Assembly (NCBI GenBank): GCA_965220855.1
Contig: CBDCQY010000001.1
Coordinates: 1,426,001-1,490,000, forward strand
DNA: 64,000 bases
Direction of reading: 5' to 3'
Source: Bin95 sp965220855
GTDB lineage: Bacteria > Pseudomonadota > Alphaproteobacteria > Bin95
The translations under genes were made by a program, and so were the position numbers. The notes beneath the pieces were generated by a model. That model had not been told where the DNA came from, ran no database searches, and saw nothing but the letters and a program-made list of their open reading frames with translations. Shown here piece after piece: positions 1-8,668 of this stretch; the first letter of the stretch is position 1; each line of letters begins with the position of its first letter.

Positions 1-813
1 CTGGCGGATGAAATCGATCGTCCGCCGCAGCGCGATGCGCGCCGCCCGGTCGAGCGAGGCGTCGAAGGCGAATTGCAGCCAATGGTCGGCGGTCTCGGCC
101 ATCGGCGCCTCCAGGGGCGGCAGGTCGCGGCGCAGCGTCAGCCGGAAGCGGCCGGTGAGCGCGGTCTCGATGGCGGTCAGGCAGACCTCGCCGTCGCCTT
201 GCGCGGCATGGCCGTCGCCGCAGGAAAACAGCGCGCCGGGCGCGAACACCGGCAGATAGAGGGTGCTGCCGGCGGTCAGCTCCTTGCAGTCGATATTGCC
301 GCCGAAGGCGCGCGGCTGGATGCTGCTGAGCACGCCCCAGGCCGCCGGCGGCGCGGTGCCCATGACGCCGAAGAACGGCCGGCAGGCGAGCCGCTCGCCC
401 CAGGGCAGCAGGGCCTCGCCGGCCTCGCGGTCGAGCGGGATCGCGGTCATGCGCCCCTCGGGGAAGTCGTCCGGCAGCGCCCCGCCCAGCGGCCGGATCG
501 CGTTCCAGCCCCAGTCGGTGCCGAGCCGCACATCCAGGATCTCGATCTGGAGCGCATCGCCGGGGGCCGCGCCCGCCACCGCCACCGGCCCGGTCAGGAT
601 ATGCCCGGAGCCGAGCGGGCGGGGCGTTTCGGCATGGATGCGGCGGAGCGCCTCGGGAATCTCGAAACCGGGACCGGGCAGGGCGTCGGGCCCGCCGGAG
701 ACGGTCTCGACCTCGACCACAGCCCCGCTCTCCACGGTCAGCGCCGGCGTCAGCCCGGCGTCGAAAAAGCCCCAATGCGCGCTCTCGGGGCCGGCGGCGA
801 GCTTGTGCGTCAC
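1..813 (-). CDS. Acetamidase/formamidase family protein (FmdA/AmdA), C-terminus cut by window edge
   Basis: The reverse strand is open from a GTG at 813 to base 1 without a stop (271 codons), so the 3' end lies outside the window. The translation begins VTHKLAAGPESAHWGFFDAG and contains FGGNIDCKELTAGSTLYLPV and FSCGDGHAAQGDGEVC, which are hallmark segments of the FmdA/AmdA family. These enzymes hydrolyse short aliphatic amides (formamide, acetamide) to the acid and ammonia in the cytoplasm. The GTG start overlaps the TGA of the upstream epoxide hydrolase gene by 4 bases (GTGA), so the two are probably translationally coupled. Exact substrate cannot be told. Family assignment is secure; the start is chosen from the overlap and from the family N-terminus. 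Confidence 0.88.
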   Translation of the reverse strand, partial: MTHKLAAGPESAHWGFFDAGLTPALTVESGAVVEVETVSGGPDALPGPGFEIPEALRRIHAETPRPLGSGHILTGPVAVAGAAPGDALQIEILDVRLGTDWGWNAIRPLGGALPDDFPEGRMTAIPLDREAGEALLPWGERLACRPFFGVMGTAPPAAWGVLSSIQPRAFGGNIDCKELTAGSTLYLPVFAPGALFSCGDGHAAQGDGEVCLTAIETALTGRFRLTLRRDLPPLEAPMAETADHWLQFAFDASLDRAARIALRRTIDFIRQ

Positions 814-1982
814 GGGCGGGCCGCTCCCATGGCGGCGCGCAAGGGGCGCGCGAAGGCGCGAATGTCGCGGATCAGCAGTTCGGGTTCCTCCAGGGCGGCG
901 AAATGGCCGCCGCGCGGCATCTCGGTCCAGTGCGTGACATTATAGACGCGCTCGACATAGCTGCGGGGCGGCCAGGCCAGCAGCTCCCTCGGGAACAGCG
1001 CGCAGCCCGTGGGCGTCTCCACCCGGCCGCCCTCGGGCGAGAGCACGCGCCCGCCTTCCTCGCGCCTGCCGTAATAGATCCAGCTGGCGGTGTTGAAGGT
1101 GCGCGTCACCAGATAGACCATAATGTTGGTCAACAAGAGATCCTTGCTGTAGGCGCTTTCCACATCGTCGCCCGCAATATCGGACCACTGCTTGAACTTC
1201 TCCACGATCCAGGCGGCCGCGCCGACGGGGCTGTCCATCATGGCGTAGCTCAGCGTCTGCGGTCGGGTCGCCTGCTGGATGCGATAGCCTTCCTCCAGCG
1301 CCTGCTCCTCGGCGAAGCGCCGGGCCCAGGCCTCCTCCTCCGGCCCCTTCGGGCCGTCCGGGGCGCGCATGGTCATGATGTTGAGGTGAATGCCGGCGCA
1401 GGCGGGCCCGTGCTCATAGCCGAGCCAGGAGGAGATCGCCCCGCCCCAGTCGCCGCCCTGGGCGATGTAGCGCTCATAGCCGAGCGCCTCGGTCATCAGC
1501 CGGGCGAACATGGCCGCCATGCGGCGCGGACCGATGGGCCGGCCGGGCTTGCCGGAGAAGCCGAAGCCGGGCAGCGAAGGCGCCACGATATCGAAGGCGT
1601 CCCCGGCGTCGCCGCCGAAGCGTTCGGGGTGCGCCAGCGGCTCGATAATGTCGAGAAACTCCACCACCGATCCGGGCCAGCCGTGAGAGATAATGAGCGG
1701 CAGCGGCGCCGGACCGCTGCCCTTCTCGTGGATGAAGTGGATATCGACGCCGTCCACCGGCGCCGTGAACTGGTCGAAGCGGTTGATCGCCGCTTCCTGC
1801 CGGCGCCAGTCGAATCCCTCCAGCCAGTAGGCGCACAGCTCCTTCATATAGTCGAGATTGGCGCCGTAGGCCCAGCCGCCATCCTCCGGCATCTCATGCC
1901 AGTCATACCCGGCCACCCGCCGGGCGATCGCGGCGAGGGTCCGCTCGGGAATGTCGATGCGAAACGGGCGGATCGGGATCAT
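810..1982 (-). CDS. Epoxide hydrolase family protein (alpha/beta hydrolase with EHN domain)
   Basis: This is a 390-residue protein with the N-terminal epoxide hydrolase domain (roughly residues 2-110) followed by an alpha/beta hydrolase fold. The oxyanion-hole motif HGWPGS is at 100-105, the nucleophile is probably Asp178 in GGDWGG, and the catalytic base is probably His360 in RGGHFAALEEPE. Family members open epoxides to vicinal diols through a covalent aspartyl ester. Length fits the microsomal-type bacterial enzymes (about 380-400). It is divergent from the hyuA-like gene starting at 2036, with only about 50 bases between them, and upstream of the overlapping amidase gene. Substrate is not predictable. 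Confidence 0.9.
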   Translation of the reverse strand: MIPIRPFRIDIPERTLAAIARRVAGYDWHEMPEDGGWAYGANLDYMKELCAYWLEGFDWRRQEAAINRFDQFTAPVDGVDIHFIHEKGSGPAPLPLIISHGWPGSVVEFLDIIEPLAHPERFGGDAGDAFDIVAPSLPGFGFSGKPGRPIGPRRMAAMFARLMTEALGYERYIAQGGDWGGAISSWLGYEHGPACAGIHLNIMTMRAPDGPKGPEEEAWARRFAEEQALEEGYRIQQATRPQTLSYAMMDSPVGAAAWIVEKFKQWSDIAGDDVESAYSKDLLLTNIMVYLVTRTFNTASWIYYGRREEGGRVLSPEGGRVETPTGCALFPRELLAWPPRSYVERVYNVTHWTEMPRGGHFAALEEPELLIRDIRAFARPLRAAMGAARP

Positions 1983-2035
1983 GGGGCGACCTTAGCACGG
2001 CCGCTTGCCGGTAGCGGCCGGCCGGACCATGCGGT

Positions 2036-4162
2036 ATGACTGGCGGCATGAATGCAGACGAAGAGCAGTCGGGGGCCAGCCGGGCCCGCTGGCGCATCGG
2101 TGTGGATATTGGCGGCACCTTTACCGATATCGTCTGCCTTCGCGACGACGGGGCGCTGTTGACGCGCAAGGTGTCGTCCTCGACCGACGATTACGCCCGC
2201 GCGATCACGCGCGCGCTCGCGGCGATGATCGCGGAGACGGCGCTCGAGGCCGCGCGCGTCGGCGAGCTGCGCCACGGCACCACCATCGCCTCCAACGCCA
2301 TCCTCGAAGGCAAGGGCGCGCGCACCGGGCTGATCGCGACCGAAGGCTTCCGCGACATCCTGGAAATCCGCAATCTGCGCATGCCGCGCCTTTACGACAT
2401 GGCCTGGCGGAAGCCGCCGCCGCTGGTCCCGCGCTATCTGCGCCGCACCGTCGCCGAGCGCATGACGCATGAGGGGCGCGTCCAGACGCCGCTCGACCCG
2501 CAGGAGGCGGAGGCGGCAATCCGCTTCCTGCTGGCCGAGGGCGTCGAGGCGATCGCCGTCGCGCTGCTGCACAGCTACGCCAATCCCGAGCATGAGGCGC
2601 GCATCGCCGAGACGGTCGAACGCCTCGCCCCCGGCGTCGAGACCAGCATCAGCCACCGCGTGCTGCCCGAGGCGAAGGAATATGAGCGCACCTCCACCAC
2701 GGTGGTGAACGCCTATCTGAAGCCGGTGGTCTCGCGCTATCTGGGCGCGCTGGAGCGGGGGCTCGAGGAGACCGGACTCTCCGCGCCGCTGCTGCTGATG
2801 CAGTCCAGCGGCGGGCTGATGCCGGCGGCGGCGGCGCGGCGGCTGCCGATGCATATCGTCGAGTCCGGCCCCGCCGGCGGGGTGATCGGCGCGCAGGCGC
2901 TCGCGCGCCTGGCCGGCCTCGACAATATCCTGACCTTCGACATGGGCGGCACCACCGCCAAGGCCTCCATCGTCGAGCGCGGCGCGGTCACGCGCGCGCT
3001 GGAGTTCAGCGTCGGCGGCGGCGTGATCGCCGGCTCGCGGCTGATGACCGGTGCCGGCTACATCGTCAAGACGCCGGCCATCGACCTCGCCGAGGTGGGC
3101 GCCGGCGGCGGCTCGCTCCTGCGCCTCGATCCGGCCGGCGCGCTGCAGGTCGGGCCGGAAAGCGCCGGGGCCGATCCGGGCCCGATCTGCTACGGGGCGG
3201 GCGGCGTCGAGCCGACGCTCACCGACGCCAATCTGCTGCTGGGCTATCTCAACCCCGACCATCTGGTCGGCGGCGCGCTCAGGCTCGACTACGCCGCCGC
3301 CGAAGCGGCCTTCGCGGAGAAGATCGCCCGGCCCATGGGCCTCTCGGTCGAGGAGGCGGCGCTCGGCGCGCACCGCATCGCCGCCTCCAACATGATCCGC
3401 GCCATCCGCGCCGTCTCCTCCGAGCGCGGGCGCGACCCGCGCGACTATGCGCTGTTCGCCTTCGGCGGCAACGGGCCGCTGTTCGCCGCCGGCATGGCGA
3501 AGGCGCTGGGCGTCGCCCGCGTGCTGGCGCCGCCCTCGCCGGGGCTGTTCTCCTCCTTCGGCCTGCTCTACGCCGAGGTCGAGCATCATTATTCGCGCGC
3601 CTGCCGCTGCATCCTGCGCGATGCGGACCCGGCGGAGCTGGAGGCCGTCTGGGCCGGGCTCGAGGCGGAGGCCGAGGCGCAGCTCGCGGCCGGCGGCGTG
3701 CCGGCGGAGAGCCGCGCGCTCTCCCGCAGCGCGCTGCTGCACTATCACGGCCAGATCTTCGAGCTCCAGGTCGATGCGCCGCCGGGGCCGATCGACGCCG
3801 CCTGGATCCGGGCGCTGGAAGAGGCCTTCGGCGTCGAGCATGAGCTGAGCTACGGCCACCGCGCGGGGCCGGAGGAGCCGGTGGAGCTGATGACCGCGCA
3901 GCTGGTGGGGCGCGGCCTGGCGCCGCGCCGCCCGGAGCCGCAGCGCCCGCCGCCGCCCGCCGCAGCGCCCCGCACCCGGCGCGCCTGGTTCGGGCGCGAG
4001 GAGGGCTGGCGCGAGGCGGCCGTGCTGGAGCGCGGCCATCTCGGACCGCAGCCCGTCCCCGGCCCCGTCATCGTCGAGGAATATGACGCGACCTGCCTGG
4101 CCCCGCCCGGCGCCGCGATGCGGCTCGACGATTATGGCAATATCGTCATCGAGATCGCCTGA
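2036..4162 (+). CDS. hyuA: Hydantoinase/oxoprolinase family protein, HyuA-type subunit
   Basis: The 708-residue product matches the HyuA/N-methylhydantoinase A subunit in length and motifs. An actin-like ATPase start, IGVDIGGTFTDIVCL, lies near residue 20. GPAGGVIGA and FDMGGTTAKAS lie near residues 280-310, and FAFGGNGPLFA is in the C-terminal half. The family couples ATP hydrolysis to opening of five-membered cyclic amides or to carboxylation, normally together with a HyuB subunit. No hyuB is next to it: the following gene, 35 bases downstream, is an AhpD-like protein. A second in-frame ATG at 2048 is an equally possible start. Function as hydantoinase, oxoprolinase or acetone-carboxylase-like subunit cannot be decided. 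Confidence 0.9.
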   Translation: MTGGMNADEEQSGASRARWRIGVDIGGTFTDIVCLRDDGALLTRKVSSSTDDYARAITRALAAMIAETALEAARVGELRHGTTIASNAILEGKGARTGLIATEGFRDILEIRNLRMPRLYDMAWRKPPPLVPRYLRRTVAERMTHEGRVQTPLDPQEAEAAIRFLLAEGVEAIAVALLHSYANPEHEARIAETVERLAPGVETSISHRVLPEAKEYERTSTTVVNAYLKPVVSRYLGALERGLEETGLSAPLLLMQSSGGLMPAAAARRLPMHIVESGPAGGVIGAQALARLAGLDNILTFDMGGTTAKASIVERGAVTRALEFSVGGGVIAGSRLMTGAGYIVKTPAIDLAEVGAGGGSLLRLDPAGALQVGPESAGADPGPICYGAGGVEPTLTDANLLLGYLNPDHLVGGALRLDYAAAEAAFAEKIARPMGLSVEEAALGAHRIAASNMIRAIRAVSSERGRDPRDYALFAFGGNGPLFAAGMAKALGVARVLAPPSPGLFSSFGLLYAEVEHHYSRACRCILRDADPAELEAVWAGLEAEAEAQLAAGGVPAESRALSRSALLHYHGQIFELQVDAPPGPIDAAWIRALEEAFGVEHELSYGHRAGPEEPVELMTAQLVGRGLAPRRPEPQRPPPPAAAPRTRRAWFGREEGWREAAVLERGHLGPQPVPGPVIVEEYDATCLAPPGAAMRLDDYGNIVIEIA

Positions 4163-4197
4163 TCCGAGAAACCCCAGGGACAGGAGCACGCTTCCCC

Positions 4198-4752
4198 ATG
4201 GCCCGCATCGATTACGCCGGCAAGGCGGACCTGCCGCCCCGCCTCCACGAGCTGTTCGACGACGCCGCGGCCTATGGGCCGTTCGGCAGCCTGGTCGGCG
4301 CGCTCGGCCGCCGCCCGGTCATCCTGGAGCATATGTTCGGACTGCTGACGGCGCTGCGGCGCGAGGCGGTGGTGCCGCGCCGGGCGCTCGAACTGGCCCT
4401 GGTCGCCGTCTCGCAGAAGAACGCCTGCGACTATTGCGTGGCGCATCACGGACCGATGCTGACCGTCGAGGGCGTGAGCCCGGCCGGCGTCGCCACCCTG
4501 CTCGACGACCCGGAGAACCATCCCGAGCTCGACGAGGCGGATCGCCTGGTGATCGACTACGCTTTGCAGGTCACCGAGCGCGCCGGGCGGATTCGCGACG
4601 GCGTCTTCGAGCGCCTGAAGGCGCATTTCAGCGAGGAGCAGATCGTGGAGCTGACCTGGCGGATCGCGCTTTGCGGGGCCTTCAACCGCTTCAACGACGC
4701 GCTGCAGCTCGATCTCGAGGACGACGCGAAGGCGCTGCTCGACGCCGCCTGA
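4198..4752 (+). CDS. Carboxymuconolactone decarboxylase / AhpD-like family protein
   Basis: A 184-residue all-helical protein with the AhpD-type redox motif CDYCVAHH (CxxC followed by His) near residue 80. Proteins of this family are either decarboxylases or small alkylhydroperoxidase-like enzymes; the CxxCxxxH arrangement here favours the peroxidase-related branch. It follows the HyuA-like gene by 35 bases on the same strand, with a purine-rich GGACAGGAG upstream, so co-transcription is likely. It is convergent with the MmgE/PrpD gene (stop at 4813). Physiological substrate unknown. Confidence 0.85.
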   Translation: MARIDYAGKADLPPRLHELFDDAAAYGPFGSLVGALGRRPVILEHMFGLLTALRREAVVPRRALELALVAVSQKNACDYCVAHHGPMLTVEGVSPAGVATLLDDPENHPELDEADRLVIDYALQVTERAGRIRDGVFERLKAHFSEEQIVELTWRIALCGAFNRFNDALQLDLEDDAKALLDAA

Positions 4753-4812
4753 CGCCGCGCCCGGTTCTTCGCGGGCGGCGACCCGCCGGACTCCGTCCGC
4801 GGACCGACCGGG

Positions 4813-6219
4813 TCAGCGCTGCGAGGGCTCGACCAGGCCCAGCATCAGCGCCTTGCCGGTCAGGCGTTCGATGTCCAGCAGATGGGCCGCGAGCGAGCGG
4901 GCGGCGGCCGCGCCCAGCACCGGGCCGGCATTGTCGTCGAATTTGGCGGCGATCTCGGCGTTGGAGAGCGCGCGCTCGCCGGCGCCGCGATTGACCGGCT
5001 CGTGCGCGCAGACCCTTCGCCCGTCCAGGGTCTCGACCTCGACGCCGGCGGAGAAATAGCGCGGGAAGAGCGAGTCGGGGTCCGGGCGGCAATGCGTGCG
5101 GGCGGCGAGCGCCAGCACGGCCGGGTCGCGGAGCGCTTCCGGCTCCAGCTCCGCCAGGCCGAGCCGCCCGAGCGCCAGCCCGCAGGCCGCCGCCCAGGGG
5201 GCGCTGAAGCGCGCGGCGTAGCCGTCCGGCGGCCGGCGCTTCAGCGCCTCCGGCTCCATCAGCGGCGGAATCAGATCCTCATGCACCCGCACGGTGACGG
5301 ATGCGATTTGCTCCGGGCGGAGTTCGTGCTCGTCGCGCAGCCGGATGGCGCTGTCGATGATGGCGTGGGTGTAGTGGCAGGTCGGGAAGGGCTTGACCGC
5401 GCTTTCCAGCAGCTCCCAGCGTTCGCCCAGCCCATCCGCGAGGCGGGTGAAGTCCACCGCCTCGGCGTCGGCCCCCAGATGCATGCGGAAGAGGCCGTAG
5501 CGCCCGTCATAGGGACGCTCGCAGCCCTTGAAGCCCGCGCCCGCGAGGCCGGCGGCGGTGATGCCGGCCGCCGCCGCCCAGCCCGGATGGAAGCGCTTGT
5601 TCCAGGCGCCGTCGGACCAGAACTCGCGGCTCGCCGTGGCGGTGGAGACGCACACGCCCTGCGCGGCGTGGAGGCCCTCCGCATCCAGCCCCATCAGCCG
5701 CCCGGCGGCGAGCGCGGAGGAGAAATGGCCCGCAACGCCGGTGGCGTGATAGCCATGGCGGTGAAAGCCGTAGTCCGCAGCCAGCCCGATGCGCGCGGCG
5801 GCCTCCATGGCGGCGATATAGGCGGTCAGGATCTCATGGCCCGGCAGGTCGCGCGCCTCGCCGATCGCCAGCGCCGCCGGCAGCGACACCGCCGTGCCGT
5901 GCACCACCGCGCCCGGATGGGTGTCGTCGAAGTCGAGACCGTGGACGAGCGCGGCGTTGAGCGCCGCCGCATCGCGGAGCGCCAGGCGCGCGCCCATGGC
6001 GATGACGCCCGCCTCGCCCGTCTCGCCGACCGCCCGGAAGCCGGCCAGCATGACCTCGGCGAAGTCCTGCCGGCTGGAGGCGACCGCGACGCCGATGGCG
6101 TCGAGCAGCAGGTAGCGGGCGCGCTCGCGCACAGGCCCCGGCGCATCCCCGGCGCCGAGGCCGGCCGCGAAGGCCGCGAGCCGCGCCGCCGGATTGTCGG
6201 TCTCGCACTCAGTCGCCAT
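4813..6219 (-). CDS. MmgE/PrpD family protein
   Basis: The 468-residue protein shows typical MmgE/PrpD segments: LLLDAIGVAVASS near residue 40, HGLDFDDTHPGAVVHGTA near 115, a HPGWAAAAG segment near 215, and PFPTCHYTHAIIDSA in the second half. The family includes 2-methylcitrate dehydratase and cis-aconitate decarboxylase, but most members lack a known substrate. Its start codon overlaps the end of the upstream LLM oxidoreductase gene by 11 bases, so the two form an operon. A second family member lies at 59195-60640 in this window. Confidence 0.9.
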   Translation of the reverse strand: MATECETDNPAARLAAFAAGLGAGDAPGPVRERARYLLLDAIGVAVASSRQDFAEVMLAGFRAVGETGEAGVIAMGARLALRDAAALNAALVHGLDFDDTHPGAVVHGTAVSLPAALAIGEARDLPGHEILTAYIAAMEAAARIGLAADYGFHRHGYHATGVAGHFSSALAAGRLMGLDAEGLHAAQGVCVSTATASREFWSDGAWNKRFHPGWAAAAGITAAGLAGAGFKGCERPYDGRYGLFRMHLGADAEAVDFTRLADGLGERWELLESAVKPFPTCHYTHAIIDSAIRLRDEHELRPEQIASVTVRVHEDLIPPLMEPEALKRRPPDGYAARFSAPWAAACGLALGRLGLAELEPEALRDPAVLALAARTHCRPDPDSLFPRYFSAGVEVETLDGRRVCAHEPVNRGAGERALSNAEIAAKFDDNAGPVLGAAAARSLAAHLLDIERLTGKALMLGLVEPSQR

Positions 6220-7150
6220 AGCCGGGCATGACCTCCGTCGCGAAGCGCTCCAGGGTCGCGAGCGCCCGATCGACGCCCGGCTCGTGGATCAGTCCCGGAA
6301 TCGTGTACCAGGGATTGAGCACGATATGGCCGAGGCCGATGGCGCGCGCCGCATCGAGATTGCGGCGGATTCGGTCGCGGGAGCCGATCAGGGAGAAGGC
6401 GTCGCCGAGGAAGGGCGTCGGGTCGAGGTCGAAGGCGAGCGGCGTGTGCAGCGAGCGCGCGATGCCGGCCGGGTCGCGCCCGGCGTCGGCCGCCATGGCG
6501 TCGAGCGTCTTCTGCCGGCGGGCCAGATCGTCAAGCGTCCATTGCACCGAGCCCGGCCGGCGCGCCGAGGTGATCGGATGCCAGCCGTCGCCGTAGCGCA
6601 CGACGCGTTCGAGCGCGCGCTCATTGTTGCCGCCGATCCAGATGGGCGGCTTGCGGGCCGGGCGCGGCTCGAAGGCGAAATCCTCGAAGCGGTAGAACTC
6701 GCCCTCGAAGTCGTTGGGGCCGGGGGACCAGAGCCGGTCGAGAATGCGCAGCATCTCGTCGGCGCGCGCGCCGCGCCGGGCGAAGGGAATGTCGAGGATG
6801 TCGTATTCCTCGCGGATCCAGCCGAAGGCGACGCCGAAAATGGCGCGCCCGCCGGAGAGGTCGTCGATGCTGGCCATCTCCTTGGCGAGCGTGACCGGGT
6901 GGCGATAGGGCAGCACGATCACCGTGGTGCCGAGCCGCACCCGGCGGGTGAGGCCGGCGAGCAGGCCGAGCGTGCTGAACAGGCCATAGACGCGCTCCGA
7001 GAAGCGCTCGACGAAGGGGCGCGGGACGATCACATGGTCGATCGCCCAGATGGAGTCGAAACCCGCCTCCTCCGCCATCCGCGCCATCCGCTCCAGGCTC
7101 TCCCGCGAGGCGAAAGCGCCATGCTGCGGCATCACCACTCCGAACTTCAT
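6209..7150 (-). CDS. LLM class (luciferase-like) flavin-dependent oxidoreductase
   Basis: This 313-residue protein begins MKFGVVMPQHGAFASRESL, the usual first strand of luciferase-like TIM barrels. It carries FDSIWAIDHVIVPRP, LGTTVIVLPYRHP and GRAIFGVAFGWIREEY segments found in F420- or FMN-dependent oxidoreductases of this class. A strong Shine-Dalgarno sequence (GGAGGGAGGAAG) precedes the ATG. Members use reduced FMN or coenzyme F420; which one is used here cannot be told from sequence alone. It is the first gene of a two-gene operon with the MmgE/PrpD gene. Confidence 0.9.
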   Translation of the reverse strand: MKFGVVMPQHGAFASRESLERMARMAEEAGFDSIWAIDHVIVPRPFVERFSERVYGLFSTLGLLAGLTRRVRLGTTVIVLPYRHPVTLAKEMASIDDLSGGRAIFGVAFGWIREEYDILDIPFARRGARADEMLRILDRLWSPGPNDFEGEFYRFEDFAFEPRPARKPPIWIGGNNERALERVVRYGDGWHPITSARRPGSVQWTLDDLARRQKTLDAMAADAGRDPAGIARSLHTPLAFDLDPTPFLGDAFSLIGSRDRIRRNLDAARAIGLGHIVLNPWYTIPGLIHEPGVDRALATLERFATEVMPGYGD

Positions 7151-7241
7151 GTCGCTTCCTCCCTCCGATTCGGACCCGCCGCGCCGATAGTGCGCCCGGT
7201 TGCCTGTCCCGCGCGATCACGGCGCCAGACGGCTCGCCAGC

Positions 7242-7811
7242 CTAGACCAAATGCAACTCTTCCCGCTCCAGCCTCAACATAACCCTCTCGTCCGGAGTAA
7301 CCCGTCGCTCCATGTCTCGAAGCAACTTCGACAGGCAACGGGTAAGAAATGTCTCCCAATCTCCCCTGTTCCTGAACTCAATTCCCGATTTTTCTGCAAC
7401 ACTGACCAGAACCGCTTTCTTCGATTCTTGGACCAGCCGCAGAATATTCAGCACCGTTCCCGGACTCCTGCCGTCCCAGATCATCAGCCCGAAATCAGCC
7501 TGCCGCGCCATTTCACGGTCCTTGGCGGCGTAAAACTGAAAATTTCTTTCACGCTCCTCTGTATCGACGCTGTGAGTTGGCCATTGACCGATATTATTGC
7601 GGCTTGCACCACCCGAGCAGTAAACGATCACCTTGTCGTAATTTGCTTTGGCCAGGTGTTGTTGCGCCGCCTTATCTGCTCCGTTCGCATCCCCGACGAG
7701 GATTACGAATCCCCGATTCACGACATTGTCGATCCGCGCCTTCGCCTCCATCGGCAGACATGCGATCCGCCGGGAACCCCCGACAAATATCGCGCTCACC
7801 ATCTGCTCCAT
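7242..7811 (-). CDS. SLOG-like nucleotide-binding domain protein, probably acquired
   Basis: The 189-residue protein starts MEQMVSAIFVGGSRRIACLP and contains ILVGDANGADKAAQQHL, a FYAAKDREMARQAD segment and GLMIWDGRSPGT. This pattern (Rossmann-like first strand, then a GDANGADKA loop) fits the SLOG/DprA-LOG-type nucleotide-binding superfamily, by my recognition only. The last 70 residues are charged and of unknown role. Base composition differs from the surroundings: I counted 50% GC at 7381-7440 and 55% at 7561-7620, against 72% at 8161-8220. Codons also use A/T third bases more often than the neighbours. The gene stands alone between unrelated catabolic genes. An alternative ATG lies at 7802. 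Function is unknown; ligand sensing or a defence-related role is conjecture. Confidence 0.72.
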   Translation of the reverse strand: MEQMVSAIFVGGSRRIACLPMEAKARIDNVVNRGFVILVGDANGADKAAQQHLAKANYDKVIVYCSGGASRNNIGQWPTHSVDTEERERNFQFYAAKDREMARQADFGLMIWDGRSPGTVLNILRLVQESKKAVLVSVAEKSGIEFRNRGDWETFLTRCLSKLLRDMERRVTPDERVMLRLEREELHLV

Positions 7812-7966
7812 ATTCTCGCTATCGCCAACACGCGGACACCTTCAGCTTATCCTTTCGTCATAAGCGAACTCGCAACGGTGCGCATCGTCTTGTCCTCCCC
7901 CTTGTCGATCCGTCGCTGTCTGCGACAAGAGGAAGCAGACGGCCGGCGGGGCGGGGGAGTCAAGCG

Positions 7967-8638
7967 TCAGGGCTTGATGACGTGCTCCTTCGTCACCACG
8001 AAGGCGAGGCGGGGCTCGTCGATGAAGTTGGCTTCGTCGGCGCGGGTGCGGGCGTAGGCCTCGGAGGCGGCCGATGCGCGCATGGCGTCGGTGTCGTCGA
8101 ACCAGGCGATCGCCAGGCCGTCGAGCGCCGGGGCCTTGCCGCCGCGATAGGCGCCGGGGCGCAGATGGTTCTGCTCATAGCGGCGGATCTGCCCGATGCG
8201 CGCGGCGAGCGGCCCGTGGGTCTCGCGCCAGTAGCGCTGGAAGTCGTCGACCGCCATGCCCGGCTTGCGCGCCACCAGCTCGATATTCTTCACCCCGTCC
8301 GCCGGGCGGGGGCCGTCCACGATCACATGCTCCTCCACCAGCAGCGTCGTCATGGTGCTGCGGTCGATGAAGCGCGCCTCGTCCTCGCAGAGCGCGGCGA
8401 ATTCCGGCAGCGCGGCGTTGCGGCGAAGCGTGTCCATATCCTCCCACCAGGTCTCCGCCACGCCGTCGCAGGCGAGCTCGCCCCGGGCGTAGCCGCCCAT
8501 CAGCGGATGGTTCTGGCGGTAGCCGACCAGGCCCGGCATCCGCAGCACGGCCTTCGGGTGCTCCTCCAGCCAGTAGGACCGGAAGGCGTCGAGCGCCATG
8601 CCCGGCTTGCGCCGGAAGACGATGGCGGCCTTGATCAT
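7967..8638 (-). CDS. Tandem EthD-domain protein
   Basis: A 223-residue protein made of two homologous EthD halves, about residues 1-105 and 112-223. Each begins with the same pattern (VFRRKPGMALDAFRSYW and VARKPGMAVDDFQRYW), continues with HP or HGPL and a YRQNH/YEQNH segment, and ends in a hydrophobic strand with EEHVI or KEHVI. EthD is a dimeric ferredoxin-like fold first described in ether degradation; many copies act as small-molecule isomerases, cyclases or accessory proteins. The duplication gives an intramolecular dimer. It lies 30 bases downstream of an SDR gene on the same strand and is probably in its operon. Confidence 0.85.
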   Translation of the reverse strand: MIKAAIVFRRKPGMALDAFRSYWLEEHPKAVLRMPGLVGYRQNHPLMGGYARGELACDGVAETWWEDMDTLRRNAALPEFAALCEDEARFIDRSTMTTLLVEEHVIVDGPRPADGVKNIELVARKPGMAVDDFQRYWRETHGPLAARIGQIRRYEQNHLRPGAYRGGKAPALDGLAIAWFDDTDAMRASAASEAYARTRADEANFIDEPRLAFVVTKEHVIKP

Positions 8639-8668
8639 CGCTTCCCTCCTCTTCCCTCCTCTTCCCGC

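Noticed and set aside
1979..4189. A 736-codon minus-strand frame opposite hyuA
   Set aside because: It is antisense to a gene with clear HyuA motifs, is Arg/Gly/Ala-rich with no recognisable motif, and is a typical shadow in high-GC DNA.
4753..4812. Imperfect GC hairpins between the AhpD-like and MmgE/PrpD genes as a two-way terminator
   Set aside because: The arms match only partly and there is no T-tract on either strand, so it is not reported as a feature.
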